Shown here one piece after another: positions 1-12,435 of a stretch of 64,000 bases of DNA. How positions within the stretch are numbered: the stretch's first letter is position 1; each line of letters starts with the position of its first letter. The position numbers and the translations under genes were made by a program. The stretch is from Isoetes taiwanensis (lineage: Eukaryota > Streptophyta > Lycopodiopsida > Isoetales > Isoetaceae). The stretch lies in the NCBI GenBank assembly GCA_021234155.1, contig JAJEKV010000075.1:5374805-5438804 (forward strand). Reading direction: 5' to 3'. The notes under the pieces are model-generated. The model made no database searches and had not been told where the DNA came from. It saw only the letters and a list, made by a program, of their open reading frames with translations.

Positions 1-2006
1 TATACTGACTGACCACAAGAATGTCACCATCATTTACATTGCTTTCTAGATTCTTTCAGCAGCAATTCTCTAGATCCTCGCATACTGGTTGTTTGCAAGG
101 TACCAATGGGATTGACTGTAAGTATTGCTTATAGTTTGTCGGTAAGGTTCATGCTTTTCATGCATTGTGATCAATCAACCAAACTATACTATGTTTTTTG
201 GGGCGGATTGACGATAAGGTTCTGTGTAGGGACCAATGAAGTAAACCATGCTTTGTTTCTATGTTTGGGTTAGAAATTCTGACCTCTTAATAATTGAATT
301 GTTATGACCATATGATTGAAAAATGCTATACGAGTTTTTCTGTGAAAAGCCTTCACACTGGTAATGAATTTGCGAAGCCTTCATCGTGGAACGCATTTTG
401 CGGAACTAAACGATCCTTTGTTTTCATGTCGGCTTAAAATTGTGTAAATCAACAAATTAATAAATTATTTGAATTGTTATGGCCTATGGTTGAAAATTGG
501 CACACGACTTTTTTCTACCAAGGCTTTACGGAACGCCTTTTTGTAAAGGCGAATTAATTTACAAAGGTTGGAGTTCCACATAAAATTCAACTCAGCATTT
601 AAAGTCGTAGATATCTATCCCTATTTCATCACTTAGCGTTACATCCATGTCCATGTGTCTTCATGTATGTCCCTATTTCATCAATTAGGATTATATCCAT
701 GTCCTATGTGTCCTTTACTTTTTATTCCCTCTCATCATGCCTCAATTATTTAAACAAAATAGAAGGTGGGTCGATGTTAACTCGGAATATGATCTTGGTG
801 ATGCCATGGGGCACTACCCAATTATTTGGAATAGAAGTCGAGGCCATGATTCTGCTCAAGCGATCGAGTGCAGGTCATTTCGTCTTCAACAGCATGTAAT
901 GCTTTCTATGCAGGTGAACTGAGCTTGGGGCTCCCTTTCCACAACAAGGAGATACAAGTACTATAATCAATCTTTCTCTAGGCACCATATCAACAAAACA
1001 CCACAATTTACAATGCAGCCGGGGGGAGACGGGGGTGCGAGTACTCTAATCTTTGTATGGGCACCATATCAATCTTAAAAGCATGAAGGTTCCATATATT
1101 CCAATTGGTAGACAATAGGAGCCATTAATAATAGGTGCATACATGTTATATGCATAGCAATGAGATCAAGATTGCTTGAAATGTATCTGGAAGATAAAAT
1201 TCAATTCATTAAAAAAATACAACAATATTGCATTTCCCAAAATATATCATTGAGCACCCAATACAATATTTTAGGCGCGAACTTGAATTCTATGGGTTTT
1301 TTTTTTTGTTTTGTTTTTTTTTTTTGTAGCACTGCAATTTTCGTTTCTTTGCATTTAATTGCACTCCACATGTTTTTCGTTGCATAGAATGTATTGAAGA
1401 AAGAGAATACGTTGCTTGCCAAATTTCCATATCTATGTTGCCACATACAATTAGGATGTAGTAGAATTCAAAAACCTTACATGTTGTATATTTAACATAA
1501 TGATCAAACTGATCTATAGAAACTATGTGCAAATGTCGTGTCATAAATATTAGTGTAGGTTCATATAATCATCATTAGGTCCAAAAACCCATGCATTGCA
1601 ATGATGTTTGAACAAAACAAACCACTATAGTATCCTTCCTGTTATAAGGCAGATACATTTTTCTGCCCGGGGTCTAATTTCTTCCTTACAAATTCTAATG
1701 GCATGACGCGTTGTGACTTGGGCATTTATTGCAGATTATGCATTTATGGCGGGGGATCCGCATTTATGGGGATATGGGGATCCGGATGCCTAGATTTAGG
1801 TTTCGTGGCGGCCCCGATTGCTATGGCGGAGCAGAGAGCAAACTGCAAAAATTATTGGGTCAAAATCTATGCTCACCGTTTCGATCCATCGGGATCCTCC
1901 ATGCTTCCCGGCGGCAATCCGGCGGAGAATATGTTTTTGATTGCTCCCTTGACTTCCCAACAAGTGTTAAAATTTGGCGGTTTTGAAGAGCAGGCAAAAT
2001 AATTTT
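1..2006. other. AT-rich left flank, no gene recognised
   Basis: AT-rich sequence with poly-T runs near 1300-1330 and only short unrelated open frames (for example 737-922 and 1703-2002) that match no family I recognise. A roughly 50-bp unit containing 'CCCTATTTCATCA' and 'ATATCCATGTC' occurs twice at about 611-712. The last bases before position 2010 form the left flank of the CACTA element described next. I see no RNA gene or convincing exon here. Confidence 0.5.
611..712. repeat. Two-copy tandem repeat, about 50 bp
   Basis: Two adjacent copies of a unit beginning near 'ATCCCTATTTCATCA' and ending near 'CATGTGTC' lie in the left flank. They differ by several substitutions. No function is apparent. 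Confidence 0.6.
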
Positions 2007-2009
2007 ATG
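2007..2009. other. Left target-site duplication ATG of the CACTA element
   Basis: The three bases ATG directly precede CACTACAAG at 2010. The same ATG directly follows TTGTAGTG at 41564-41566. Three-base target duplications are the hallmark of CACTA (En/Spm) insertion. A 3-bp match alone has a 1 in 64 chance, so it supports but does not prove that these are the two ends of one element. Confidence 0.6.
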
Positions 2010-2460
2010 CACTACAAGGGATCGTCGGCGTCCAACGGCGTCAGCGTCGTCGATGAACGTCGGATCGTCGTCGTTGATCGGCGACATCGTCGTTCAACGG
2101 CGACAACGTCGTTCGGCGTCGTTCAGCGGCGGTCATCGTGGCGGCGTGTCGGACTTTACTGCGTGGCATGGATGCTAGCGCCAAGCCTGGCGGGCCTGCG
2201 TGTCAAACACGTCGCCTAAACGTCGTTCAACGGCGTTTCCACAGGCTGGCGTCGCGCCCGGCGTCATGCGTGGAAATGGGCGATTGCCAAAGCTGGCGAC
2301 TGCGTGTCAAGACGCAAGCCGCGTCTGCCGTTGAACGGCGTTGCAGTAATAACGCCGGCGTGTCACAATACGCACTGCGTGGCATGGTCGGTGCCAAAGG
2401 CGGCTCGCACTGCGTGTCAAGACATCGTCACTTTTAAACGTCGTTAAACGGCGTGACCAC
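2010..2460. repeat. Left subterminal palindrome array of the CACTA element
   Basis: Roughly 450 bp of GC-rich sequence packed with variants of CGTCGTTCAACGGCG, CGTCGTTGATCGGCG and CGTCGTTAAACGGCG, interspersed with 'ACTGCGTGTCAAGAC'-like words. The core is an inverted repeat around one central base, so each unit can bind a dimeric protein or fold back. In known CACTA elements such subterminal repeats are the transposase-accessory (TNPA-type) binding sites. Base composition contrasts sharply with the AT-rich flank at 1-2006. Confidence 0.7.
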
Positions 2461-2490
2461 GGAAAGGAATTTTTTTTTTGCCAAATAAAA

Positions 2491-2515
2491 CCCTAACCCT
2501 AACCCTAACCCTACA
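2491..2515. promoter_or_regulatory. CCCTAA run (4 copies) with telo-box
   Basis: Four consecutive CCCTAA hexamers follow AAAA, giving a plant telo-box (AAACCCTAA) at the left edge. It lies just after the subterminal array and before the first leader region. In plant promoters telo-boxes sit near transcription starts, so a promoter role is plausible. The hexamer is the TTAGGG type rather than the usual plant TTTAGGG, but four copies cannot define the species' telomere. Confidence 0.45.
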
Positions 2516-3039
2516 TCCATGTTATAAGTGGATCCATCGGTAGGCTGCTTTATTATTCTTATTTTTTGAGTGTTCTTCCCTATCTTGCTATAATGGTCCG
2601 GCGGTTGAAGACCACCTTCGGCGATATGTTCCTTCTAGCGGTAATCCTCCTCCTCCAAGGGAAGACAACTCCAAAGAACCCCCCGCTTCTCGGCGAGAAC
2701 CCTCCCTTCACCATCGTGGCAAAGATGAGTGAAAAGGAGCTTCGATTGCACTAACATCCGGGCGTTCCATGCGGGAACGATCGGTAGAATGGCTCACCGA
2801 GCCAAAACAGAGAAAACGACATTAATGGTGCGAGATAATGATGCAAATGGTTGCATCAAAGCATCACGATCCTCGGGATGGACATAAGTAATGTATAAGC
2901 TTTTTTATGAATGGAAACAATAAGTTTTTTTATCTATTTGTGTTGTCGTTGTATAAGCTTATTTTATGAATGGGAACAATCGATTATTTTTATTTATTTG
3001 TGTTATTTGTATTGTATGTTGTTTACATTATGTTAAACA

Positions 3040-3225
3040 ATCACGGTTGGTCGTTTAACGGCGTTATGATCATTTGGCGTCGTTAAGCGGCGTCATGATC
3101 ATCGGCGTGGCATATGAGGGGGGCATCGAGGCGCAGGCGATGTGGCATGCCTAGGTGTCGGGGCGACGCGTCGGCTTGGCGTCGTTAAGCGGCGTCACCG
3201 CGGGCGTCGATAAACGGCGTCAAAT
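3040..3225. repeat. Internal palindrome array upstream of the transposase leader
   Basis: Variants of GTCGTTTAACGGCGTT and GGCGTCGTTAAGCGGCG recur between stretches such as 'ATGATCAT', followed by GC-rich sequence that ends at about 3225. It is the same motif family as at the element ends. It directly precedes a candidate untranslated exon whose splice donor (AAG|GTAAGA) is near 3309. Confidence 0.65.
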
Positions 3226-3414
3226 ATGGCGGAACCGGCCGCCGGGTTATTTACTTGTTATTTTCTTTCGTTTGTTTGGATTTTTTGCGCCCGTGGGTCT
3301 TCATAAGGTAAGATCTCGCTTTAATCTTTGTGTTAGAGTTAAACACCTCCAAATGCTAATAGATTAGAAGATTGAATCTTGAAAGTATGTTAAAAACTTG
3401 AGGGATGCATGATC

Positions 3415-3602
3415 AAAGGTCTTACCTGGTCGGTTCCATCCCGAATGGAGAAGACTAAATGTATCGGGTTTATGCACCTCGTAGCGAAGTTTCAATCTTC
3501 ATAGATTACAAAAGATTTGAAAGGTTGCGTGAATATAAGGTCTTGGCAGTGGACTCCATTTCAAATGGAGAGGACTAGATGTATCGGGTTCAGGCACCCT
3601 TC
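3415..3602. repeat. Two-copy leader repeat (period about 122 bp)
   Basis: Two copies, starting near 3415 and 3537, share the words AATGGAGA(A/G)GACTA, TGTATCGGGTT and GCACC. A related unit with nearly the same period (124-126 bp) occurs three times at 36499-36845, ahead of the second transposon gene. Both sets sit just upstream of a start codon, so this looks like a shared transcribed leader or enhancer of the two genes. Confidence 0.6.
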
Positions 3603-3740
3603 AATCAAATGCTTTCTAAATATCATAAACGTTGTATGAATCTGAATCTTAAGAATAATGAAAAAAACATGGATATTTATAATTATTATATTATTACATG
3701 GTTTTTTATTAATATTTTTATTGTTTACTAGAAAAACAAC

Positions 3741-4614
3741 ATGGACTAACGTCGGAAGGAATTTGAGCGTAAAGTGAGATGTAAAGCTTTGAGAAAGTTA
3801 CATGGCGACTTAGCGCAAGAATGTTACCCCAACAATTGCCACGAATAGTCCAATTAGACCCAGTGGACCTAGTCTTCCTAGAAATTTGGGGTGGTGTGCA
3901 TGAAATGAATCACGCCGATGTATGTACCATAAACATGTTTGAATGATTAGTTAACTTTATATCTTGATGTTACTTTTTTTTTTTTGCAATTGTACTTGAC
4001 AGAGCGGTTATATTGCAATTGTTCGATGTGCAAAGGACAAATAAAACGGATGAGAAAGACTGTCCTCGACCATGTTGAGAAATATGGTGAATGCCGACAA
4101 ATCCAGTGCTCTCGGACGCACATGTGGGGTATTCCAACGAGGTATAATACACGAATCTTATGAACTCGAATCAACTACTCTCATGTACTTGAATCGATGT
4201 CTTAACTTAGTTTGCTTGTATTTTGTTAGGAAGAAATTGAGAATGAAGTGAGCTCTCAAGCGTATATAGATTTTGGGGTTATGTTGTCATTGGAAGTAGA
4301 TGATGTTGATACTATGAATGCGTTCATAGAAAACCCTACAAAAAGAAAGCCATCAACTTCCTCAAAGAGTATCCCATTACGTGATAGAACTCGTCGTGCA
4401 ATGGCCGTTGCCAAGATTGGAGGGAATGACAATGTTCATCAAAATTGGAATGTACTAGATCATGTCGAAGAAAATAATCTTCCACCTTCACTAGTCCATT
4501 TGGTCCACCCTTCTACGGATAAAGATCGTAAGAAATTCAATGCATGGCCTAGAGGCAAGCCAATTATTTATGGGGAGCAATTTACATATTGGGGTAGGCA
4601 ATTACATGATTAAA
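3741..4614 (+). pseudogene. N-terminal exons of a CACTA gene (probable transposase-associated zinc-finger region), disrupted
   Basis: The first exon begins at an ATG near 3741. It encodes a basic stretch (..EFERKVRCKALRKL..) and, in a shifted frame, ..DPVDLVFLEIWGGVHEMNHAD before a donor GTATGT near 3919. The next exon follows an acceptor (TTGACAG) near 4002 and carries closely spaced cysteines (YCNCSMCKG..) followed by HVEKYGEC, which resembles the Cys-rich domain that opens CACTA transposases. A third exon (about 4231-4614, after TTTGTTAG) encodes an unrecognised 120-residue stretch ending at a stop. In-frame stops and frame changes interrupt the reading. Whether these exons belong to the same transcript as the TNP2 region at 5300-8640 is inferred from order only. 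Confidence 0.45.
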
Positions 4615-5299
4615 AATAGTCGGGTCCCGGTCTTTGGCCTGGGATTATATATTATGACTAGTGTGAAAGTCAAAGATGGTACGATTTGTTCCTTTAATGC
4701 CATATGTAGGTCCCGAATATAACTTCGGACACTTGGCATAAATTGAGTAAGCATCAGTGGCGATGCTCATCTATGGCCTAAATTCAAATGCACGAACAAT
4801 ATCCAAGCCCGATTGACACGCAAGCTTCACATATATTGATGGTCGTCCTCGGTTGCATGGAAACCTTCTTTGCTTTTATTAATAGCTCTATCGAGAATCC
4901 CTGAAGCTACCAATTGTGAATTTGTCGAGGCAAACAAAGACCAAGAAGATTTTTTAGCCCGAAAAATTGATGGGGAGATATATCATGGTTTATGCTATAA
5001 AAACTTTGTGTATTGGTGATGAATTGTTCATTGAATATGAATACGGTAGACCAATCTAGGAGGTCCTTTGATGATGTACTCAAATTACTCATATAATTTT
5101 TGCCGAATGCACCATTTTTCTTCTTCTTCTTGAATTCTTCTTCTTCTTCTCTTGGAATGAGATTGCACATATTGAAGATAAATGTGTATTATATCTTCAA
5201 TATATGCTTTGATTATGACATAAAATTTTATATTTAGATTCGTTATTAAATGCTTAAAATTTAACAAACCACGGGCTCTCAATGTATGTATCAATCACG

Positions 5300-8200
5300 C
5301 ATATATTTCGTTTAATCTGACGTGCAGGGTAGGCAAGTGGATATAAGACCACATCCAAGCGTACTGAATTGGCGACATCAAAAGTCATTGCGGATAGCAG
5401 AATTAGAATACATTGAGCGTTATGGTACAAACATGGGCACAACGCGATAATGAAGAGTACAATGATGAAGATGAAGCAGGAATACGATGATGAAGATGAT
5501 GACAATGCCCCTATGGGCGACTTCATGGAAGTTGAGGAACCCATAGCCGACATGTTAGATGCATTTGGCCCAATCTTCGACAACGACCTAGAGCGGCGAC
5601 ATAAATACTCCTAACGATGGTCATGAAGATCACGTTTTATTGGAGGAGGCGATAAAGCATTATATCCAGTGCAAGCATATCTAGATTGGCGACATCTTTA
5701 TTGATATTAAACCTTCAAGCCAAATTCAAATGGAGCAATGCGGTGTTACGGCTTTGTTAGAGTAAGTACAATTGCAATCACTTGACTTATTGAATTTGTA
5801 GTTGAATGTATACGTAAAGGTCTGTTTTATACAGGTTATTGCAAGAGAAAATACTCCCACAAGGGAACACTATGCCCAAAAGTCGCGCAGAAATAAAAAA
5901 ATATATTGGCGACTCTTGGTTTAGGCTACCATAAGATTCACGCTTGTCCAAATGATTGCATGGCATATTATCAGGATGACATCTACAAGAACACGTAAAC
6001 ATGCCCTAAATGTGGTGCCTCTAGGTACAATCACGGATGCCAAGGAAAAAGACCGTCCGATGAAGGTGGTTCGCTACTTTCCATTGATCCCTCGCATAAG
6101 GCTATTGTTTCGATGTGAATCTCTAGCTTCACTCATGGGTTGGTGTGCCGCTAATGCGTCAGTGACAATGTACTCAGCGTGGTTAGTGACGCAAGCAATG
6201 GAAGCATATTGATGAAACATGGCGGAATTTGGAAGAGAGCCACGAAATCTCAGATTAGGGTTGGCAAGCGGATGGTGTTAATCCTTATGGGCGTCAATCA
6301 CCCGGCGTGGTCAACTTGGCCATGAGTGTTGATCAACTATAATTTACCCGTGGTTACTCATGAAGACTAGCCATTTAATGGTAGTACTATTAGTTCGGGA
6401 CCGAAGAAGCCGGAAAGTCTAGATCCATATCGAAAATAGTTATTGATGAGCTTTTGACATTGTGGAGTGAAGGTATTGAAGTTTACGATGTCTCAAGAGA
6501 ACTTCGTCTTTGAGCGAAGATTTACCTTGAGAGCAATCTTAATGTGGACAACGGCGATTGGCACGGTTTGTATGAACTCTCTGGACTCCATGTGTGCGGA
6601 TATGCGGCATGTCACTTGTGTGGGTTTGAACAGTTGAACTCTCGACGGTCAACGGCATTGCACAAAAATGTCTATGCAAACTTCAAGAGATATCTGCCAA
6701 TGGAAAATCGACTTCGATACGTAGGTCCAAGAGAAAAACATTGCACTGAAGAGCCTCCCAAAAGGTTGACAATGAGAGATTGGGGTAACATGTGGGATGC
6801 CGCTGAAGGAAATAAGGTTAAGGGAATGAAGTGGAAAGCATCCTTCTTCCTTCTACCCTATTGGACAGAATTGAAGATCCATCATCTTCTTGATCCCATG
6901 CACATCTTTAAAAACGTTTCGGCGTCTATTTGGAAGCATGTCACCGGACGTAAGGACACAGATGCAGACGAGAAGATCTACAAGAAGCTGGATCAAAATC
7001 TAAAGCATGGTTAAATGTCGAAGAAGGAATAAGGCCACAAGTGGATTGGATCGTGCCTAGAAAATGTATGAAACCCGTTCGAGAAGCGATCAAGGCAATA
7101 AAGACTCCGACAGGATATATGCATTCGTTGCGTAATTGTTTCTCTAACGAAGGGGAGTTAACTGGGTTGAAATCTCATGATTGGCATAAGATGTTGCAGT
7201 TTGTTATGCCTATTGTTCTGAGGGGTCGTCTCGCCGACGGTCCACTACATGCAATATGTCTCCTATCAGAGTTTTCCAGGTTACGGATTTAGAAAACACT
7301 CGATGCTGAACTCTCACTTAACTTTTTTCTTTCTTAAATGATATTTAGATGGATTACAAGGAAGGAGATACCGACAAATGAAATTGCGGACATGCGAACT
7401 AAGGTCGTTGAGGCATGTTGTATGCTAGAGAAAGAATTCCCAACAAGTTTTCTGGACATACAAACTCACTTACTAGTGCATTTAGTGGACGAAGTAGAGC
7501 TTGCAGGCACAACAAATCCTAGATGGATGTTTTTTATAGAACGCTTTCTGAAGGTCCTCAAGGACTTCGTACGTCAGAAGGCAAGGCCAGAGGGTTGCAT
7601 GGCCGAGGGTTGGTTAGCACGAGAGTTTTTTTTTTATTGATACGTGGTCTTGGGAGATCTACACCCCAATGCTCCACGATTATGGACCGATGAAGACACT
7701 CCAACTATAATTGGAGAAGTTCCCGAAGGAAGACCACGAAGAAATTGTTCACACTAGAAGAACAGGCAAAAGTCAATAAGTTTCTCATCTACAACTCCAC
7801 TCCCATGGAGAAATGGATAAAAAATACGAGGAAGAAAAAAAAAATAAAGAGATGAGGAGAGAAGGCGCTATCGACAAAGAATGCATAAACAACCACTTCC
7901 GGATCATCTAGGGGTCCCGCCAAGTGAGATAAACAATAAATGGCTGCTTTCGAACAACTAGAGATGGCAAGGCAGCGTGGCGAACATGTTTCTAGCGAAG
8001 AATTTGCATATGCTAAAGGCGTGTCACTATTTGTAAGTGCAACTTAATAGCATATAATTCACGAGTTTCGTTCGTTATTTTGAACATTTGTTCCTTTACT
8101 TTGTAGTATAATTCATATGCATCAATATGGTCTCTCGGTGCTCACTTTCGGCGACAAAGTGTGTGGATCATGGCAAACGCACTTATGATTGTGGTATATC

Positions 8201-8640
8201 AGCAAAGTTTATCTGATTTTTGCCGTGGTAGTCTGAGACCCAAACCCAATCGAGGCAATGTTGGAATGGATTGGTACTATAAAGACTATCATGGAGGTTG
8301 ATGTCGGTAGTGCATTCAAAACAATGTTGTTTGATGCGAATGGTTTGATCTTGTGTGTACTGGTGCTCATGCCCACGATACGCAAAAGATCACGAGTGGT
8401 AGCTGTATTCACTAGATTCAACTCGCCGGTATCGCGTGGTCAAGACACACTCGTGAGGGTTGAGCAATGTGAACAAGTATGTTTACTTGGATGCAATAAA
8501 ATTTATATATGTCATTAACAAAGGAACTAATGTAATAGAGGTTTTGTAGGTCACCTTCGTTTCGGATCCTTTGCAAGATCAGTGGTGGTTAAGTAGTTCC
8601 ATGTAAGGCTCGCTCCATACCGCATATTTGAAGGTGAAGA
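5300..8640 (+). pseudogene. TNP2-type CACTA transposase, frameshifted, introns retained
   Basis: This would encode the transposase that cuts and joins CACTA ends. Landmarks in order: EEPIADMLDAFGP (about 5531-5572); LLQEKILPQGN after an acceptor at 5834; ACPNDCM (5942-5963); CPKCG (about 6003-6017); KVVRYFPLIPRIRLLF (about 6064-6111); LGLASDGVNPYG (about 6253); LDPMHIFKNV (about 6889-6918); a DUF4218 region (about 7185-7640, including HLLVHLVDEVEL and RPEGCMAEGW); and a DUF4216 region (about 8255-8620) ending VTFVSDPLQDQWW. GT-AG introns fit at 5763-5834, about 8032-8106 and 8477-8549, and the last restores a continuous DUF4216 reading. Several frameshifts and stops break it as written. Retained splice sites suggest recent activity or base-calling damage rather than old decay. 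Residues 1 onward may lie at 3741-4614. Confidence 0.85.
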
Positions 8641-9332
8641 AGAGATGGCGGTCGAATAGGGAGGTTGGGGGAGGGGGGGCGGACTATTGTCATGATAGAA
8701 GACTACCATCGATTGAACCTTCATTACTTTATTATGATTATTATATTTTCTTCCCACATATGAATAAGAAAATACTTTGGCATCTTAATTTGTGTATACT
8801 ACAAACCATATTAGGCAACATTAGTATTGCAACTTGAAGTTATCATAGACATTTATGCCAAGTTAATTGGCATCCTAGTATAGACCTATGGCTTGCAAGC
8901 GCCGATCGGGGCAGTTCTACATCTGAGTTGAGTACGCTTTATGTTTAATTAATCATAAAATGTGAAGATTCCTTCAAAATGCAAGATTCATATACAAAAA
9001 TCATATATGTATTCCCTTCAAAATACAAAATTCATATAAAAACCCATACACAATTCAAATACACAAAACAAAGTGGATGCGGTGCACATCTAGTGGTATA
9101 TATCAGCATCGGTGTGATCCACTTTCTCGCAGGCTCGAAGGTGCTCGGCGGTGATTTCCTCCACCCCCGTCGGAACAAGCCTCCCGGCATGGAATCCAAG
9201 CCCTCCCGGCGTGGTGTCGCTTTTCCCAAGGAATTCATGTAACGAGCACTTCCCCGCATGCCATAGTTGGTCTGGTGCAACTTTTTGAAAGTAGGGCTTG
9301 ACAAATGTTTCCTTCCCAAAGGCCCCTATTTT
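8641..9332. other. AT-rich spacer between the transposase 3' end and the convergent gene
   Basis: After the DUF4216 region come a G-rich stretch and AT-rich DNA with repeated 'CCTTCAAAATRCAARATTCATATA' words near 8970-9040. No family is recognisable. The same spacer recurs in duplication copy 2 at about 11470-12150. It may hold the converging 3' ends of the plus- and minus-strand genes. Confidence 0.4.
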
Positions 9333-9605
9333 CTAGCATACGGGCCAAAGCACAACGAGCTCACCATGCATTTCTTCAGGCACTTTCGAGCACGTATTGA
9401 GGGAAGGTTCCGGCCTGGATGTAATGCGAAGCAGGTCTTTCTTGCCCCTATCACGCGACTTTGTCATGGCTTGCTTGAACTCCGGCCTTTCTTGGGTTAG
9501 GTTCGTCTCTAGCCACTCAGGGACCGAGGCAAGATTCAGGTGCTCGGTGCCTGCCACGGCCTACAGTGCGGCATCAGCGGGCATGCATCGAGGAGAAGCG
9601 GCCAT
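9333..9605 (-). pseudogene. Convergent minus-strand small gene, copy 1, frameshifted
   Basis: The start codon at 9605 opens MAASPRCMPAD but meets a stop after 14 codons. The homologous reading resumes in another frame at 9557-9333 (LETNLTQERPEFKQAMTK..). The intact counterpart is at 12160-12435. A TATATAT run at about 9711-9718 lies some 106 bp upstream on the minus strand, as in the other copy. No protein family is recognised. CACTA elements often carry a second gene besides TNP2, and this is one candidate for it. Confidence 0.4.
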
Positions 9606-9774
9606 GGCGAGATGTAGGTGAGGAGCTCCAGCCGAAGGAGGAGGAGGAGGAAGCTGGAGGGCCAGGAGAGAGGGATCTGAGGGCGGAGAAGCTGGAGGAC
9701 TAATAGGGCAATATATATGGCATCTCGGCATCACGAAAACAAAACAAATTTAGATGACGCCGTTATAGCCGGAC

Positions 9775-11480
9775 GTAAAGGACACAGATGCAAAGACGAG
9801 AAGATCTACAAGAAAAGCTGGATCAAAATCTAAAGCATGGTTAAATGTCGAAGAAGGAATAAGGCCACAAGTGGATTGGATCGTGCCTAGAAAATGTATG
9901 AAACCCGCTCGGTATTTTATCAAGGCAATAAAGACTCCGGCGGGATATATGCATTCGTTACGTAATTGTTTCTCTAACGAAGGGGAGTTAACGGGTTGAA
10001 ATCTCATGATTGGCATAATATGTTGCGTTTGTTATGCCTATTGTTAAAAGGGGTCGCCATATCGACGGTCCACTACATGCAATATGTCTCCTATCGAGTT
10101 TTCCAGGTTAAATGCGGTTTAGAAAACACTTTCAATGCTGAACTCTCACTTAACTTTTTCTTTCTTAAATGATATTTAGATGGATTACAAGGAAGGAGAT
10201 ACCGACAAATGAAATTGCGGACATGCGAACTAAGGTCGTTGAGGCATGTTGTATGCTAGAGAAAGAATTCCCAACAAGTTTTACGGACATACAAACTCAC
10301 TTACTAGTGCATTTAGTGGACGGAAGTAGAGCTTGCAGTGCACAACAAATCCTAGATGGATGTTTTTTATAGAACGCTTTCTGAAGGTCCTCAAGGACTT
10401 CATGCGTCGAAGGCAAGGCGAGGAGGGTTGCATGGCCGCCCAGGGTTGGTTAGCACGAGAGTCATTATTCTATGTCACCGAAGTTCTTGGCGATCTACAC
10501 CCCAATGCTCCACGATTATGGACCGATGAAGACACTCCAACTATAATTGGAGAAGTTCGAAAAAGGAAGACCACGAGAAGAAATTGTTCACACTAGAAGA
10601 ACAGCAAAAGTCAATAAGTTTCTCATCTACAACTCCACCCCATGGAGAAATGGATAAAAAAATAACGAGGAAGAAAAATAAAAAAGAGATGAGGAGAGAA
10701 GACGCTTATCGACAAAGAATCGCGAAAACAACCACTTCGGATCATCTAGGGTCCGCCAAGTGAGATAAACAATAAATGGCTGCTCGAACAACTAGAGATG
10801 GCAAGGCAACGTGGCCGAACATGTTTCTAGCGAAGAAGAATTTGCATATGCTAAAGGCGTGTCACTATTTGTAAGTGCAACTTAATAGCATATAATTCAC
10901 GAGTTTCATTCGTTATTTTGAACATTTGTTCCTTTACTTTGTAGTATAATTCATATGCATCAATATGGTCTTACGGTGCTCACTTTCGACGACAAAGTGT
11001 GGATCATGGCAAACGCACTTATGATTGTGGTATATCAGCAAAGTTTAGTACGGTTTGTTGGGGCGGTAGTCAGACCCAAACCCAATCGAGGCAATGTTGG
11101 AATGGATTGGTACTATAAAGACTATCATGGAGGTTGATGTCGTTAGTGCATTCAAAACAATGTTGTTTGATGCGAATGGTTTGATCTTGTGTGTCTTGGT
11201 GCTCATGCCACTTATAATGCAAAGATCCGAGCCTTTCGTATTCACTAGATTCAACTCGTCATTATCGTGGTCAAGATACACTCGTGAGGGTTGAGCAATG
11301 TGAACAAGTATGTTTACTTGGATGCAATAAAATTTATATATGTCATTAACAAAGGAACTAATGTAATAGAGGTTTTGTAGGTCACCTTCGTTCGGATCCT
11401 TTGCAAGATCGGTGGTGGTTAAAGTAGTTCCATGTAAAGGCTCGCTCCCGCCGCATATTTGAAGGTGAAGAAGAGATGGC
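9775..11480 (+). pseudogene. Duplicated 3' half of the TNP2 transposase
   Basis: Copy 2 of the DUF4218 (about 10169-10596, ..HLLVHLVDG.., ..EGCMAAQGWLARES) and DUF4216 (about 11080-11460) regions, lacking the whole N-terminal half of the transposase. It begins just after the position of LDPMHIFKNV in the full gene. The intron donors and acceptors seen in copy 1 are kept. It cannot encode a transposase alone, but could give a truncated protein if transcribed through from copy 1. Confidence 0.75.
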
Positions 11481-12159
11481 GGTCCGAATAGGGAGGTTGG
11501 GGGTTGGGGGGCAGACTATTGTCATGATAGAAGACTACCATCGATTGAACCTTCATTACTTTATTATGATTATTATATTTTCTTCCCACATATGAATAAG
11601 AAAATACTTTGGCATGCGAATTTGTGTATACTACAAACCATATTAGGCAACATTAGTATTGCAACTTCGAAGTTATCATAGACATTTATGCCAAGTTAAT
11701 TGGCATCCTAGTATAGAACCTATGGCTTGCAAAAGTGGCCGTAGAGGCAGTTCTACATACTGATTGAGTACACGCTTTATGTTTAATTAATCATAAAATG
11801 TGAAGATTCCCTTCAAAATGCAAGATTCATATACAAAAATCATATATGTATTCCCTTCAAAATACAAAATTCATATAAAAAACCCATACACAATTCAAAT
11901 ACACAAAACAAAGTGGATGCCAGTGCACATCTAGTGGTATATATCAGCATCCAGTGTGATCCACTCGCAGGCTCGAAGGTGCTCGACGGTGATTTCCTCC
12001 ACCCCGTCAGAACAAGCCTCGAAGCATGGAATCCAAGCCCTCGGCGTGGTGTCCATTTCCCCAAGGAATTCATGTCACGAGCACTTCCGCATGCCTGGTT
12101 GATGCTGGTGCAACTTTTGAAAGTAGGGCTTCAGCAAATGTTTCCCTTCCCAAAGGCCC

Positions 12160-12435
12160 CTATCCTCTAGCATACGGGCCAAGCACAACGAGCTCATTAT
12201 GCATTTCTTCAGGCACTCGAGCCTGTATTGAGGGAAGGTTCCGGCCTCCCAGTAATGCGAGCGAGGTCTTTCTTGCCCCTATCACGCAGACTTTTGTCAT
12301 GGCTTGCTTGAACTCCGGCCTTTCTTGGGTTAGGTTAGTCTCTAGCCACTGTTGGAGGCAATTCAGGTGCTCCCGGCGGCTGCTCCGACCCTCTAGTCTG
12401 CGCATCAGCGGGCATGCATCGGGAGAAGCGGCCAT
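12160..12435 (-). CDS. Small convergent minus-strand ORF, unknown function (91 aa)
   Basis: The chosen start is the ATG at 12435 (MAASPDACPLMRRLEG..), because it is conserved in both duplication copies, sits in a favourable context (CCGCCATGG) and lies about 105 bp below a TATATAT run. An in-frame upstream ATG at 12573 would add a low-complexity Pro/Leu stretch and would start upstream of the TATA. Conserved words are ETNLTQERPEFKQAMTK and VPEEMHNELVVL. The ORF ends at 12160, but homologous coding-like sequence in other frames may extend to about 11990. It converges on the TNP2 gene. I do not recognise the family; the position suggests the second CACTA gene or a captured exon. Confidence 0.4.
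   Translation of the reverse strand: MAASPDACPLMRRLEGRSSRREHLNCLQQWLETNLTQERPEFKQAMTKVCVIGARKTSLALLGGRNLPSIQARVPEEMHNELVVLGPYARG

Larger units (their letters stand above)
6944..9768. repeat. 2.8-kb tandem duplication, copy 1
   Basis: From CCGGACGTAAGGACACAG at 6944 the sequence runs 2825 bp to the start of an almost identical second copy at 9769. It contains the last half of the TNP2 gene (from just after LDPMHIFKNV) and the short minus-strand gene near 9333-9605. The right breakpoint lies inside a truncated palindrome motif (GCCGTTATAGCC), pointing to recombination between short matching sequences. Confidence 0.9.

Noticed and set aside
2491-2515. Interstitial telomere or chromosome end
   Set aside because: Only four units, in an otherwise normal transposon context; a telo-box is a simpler reading.
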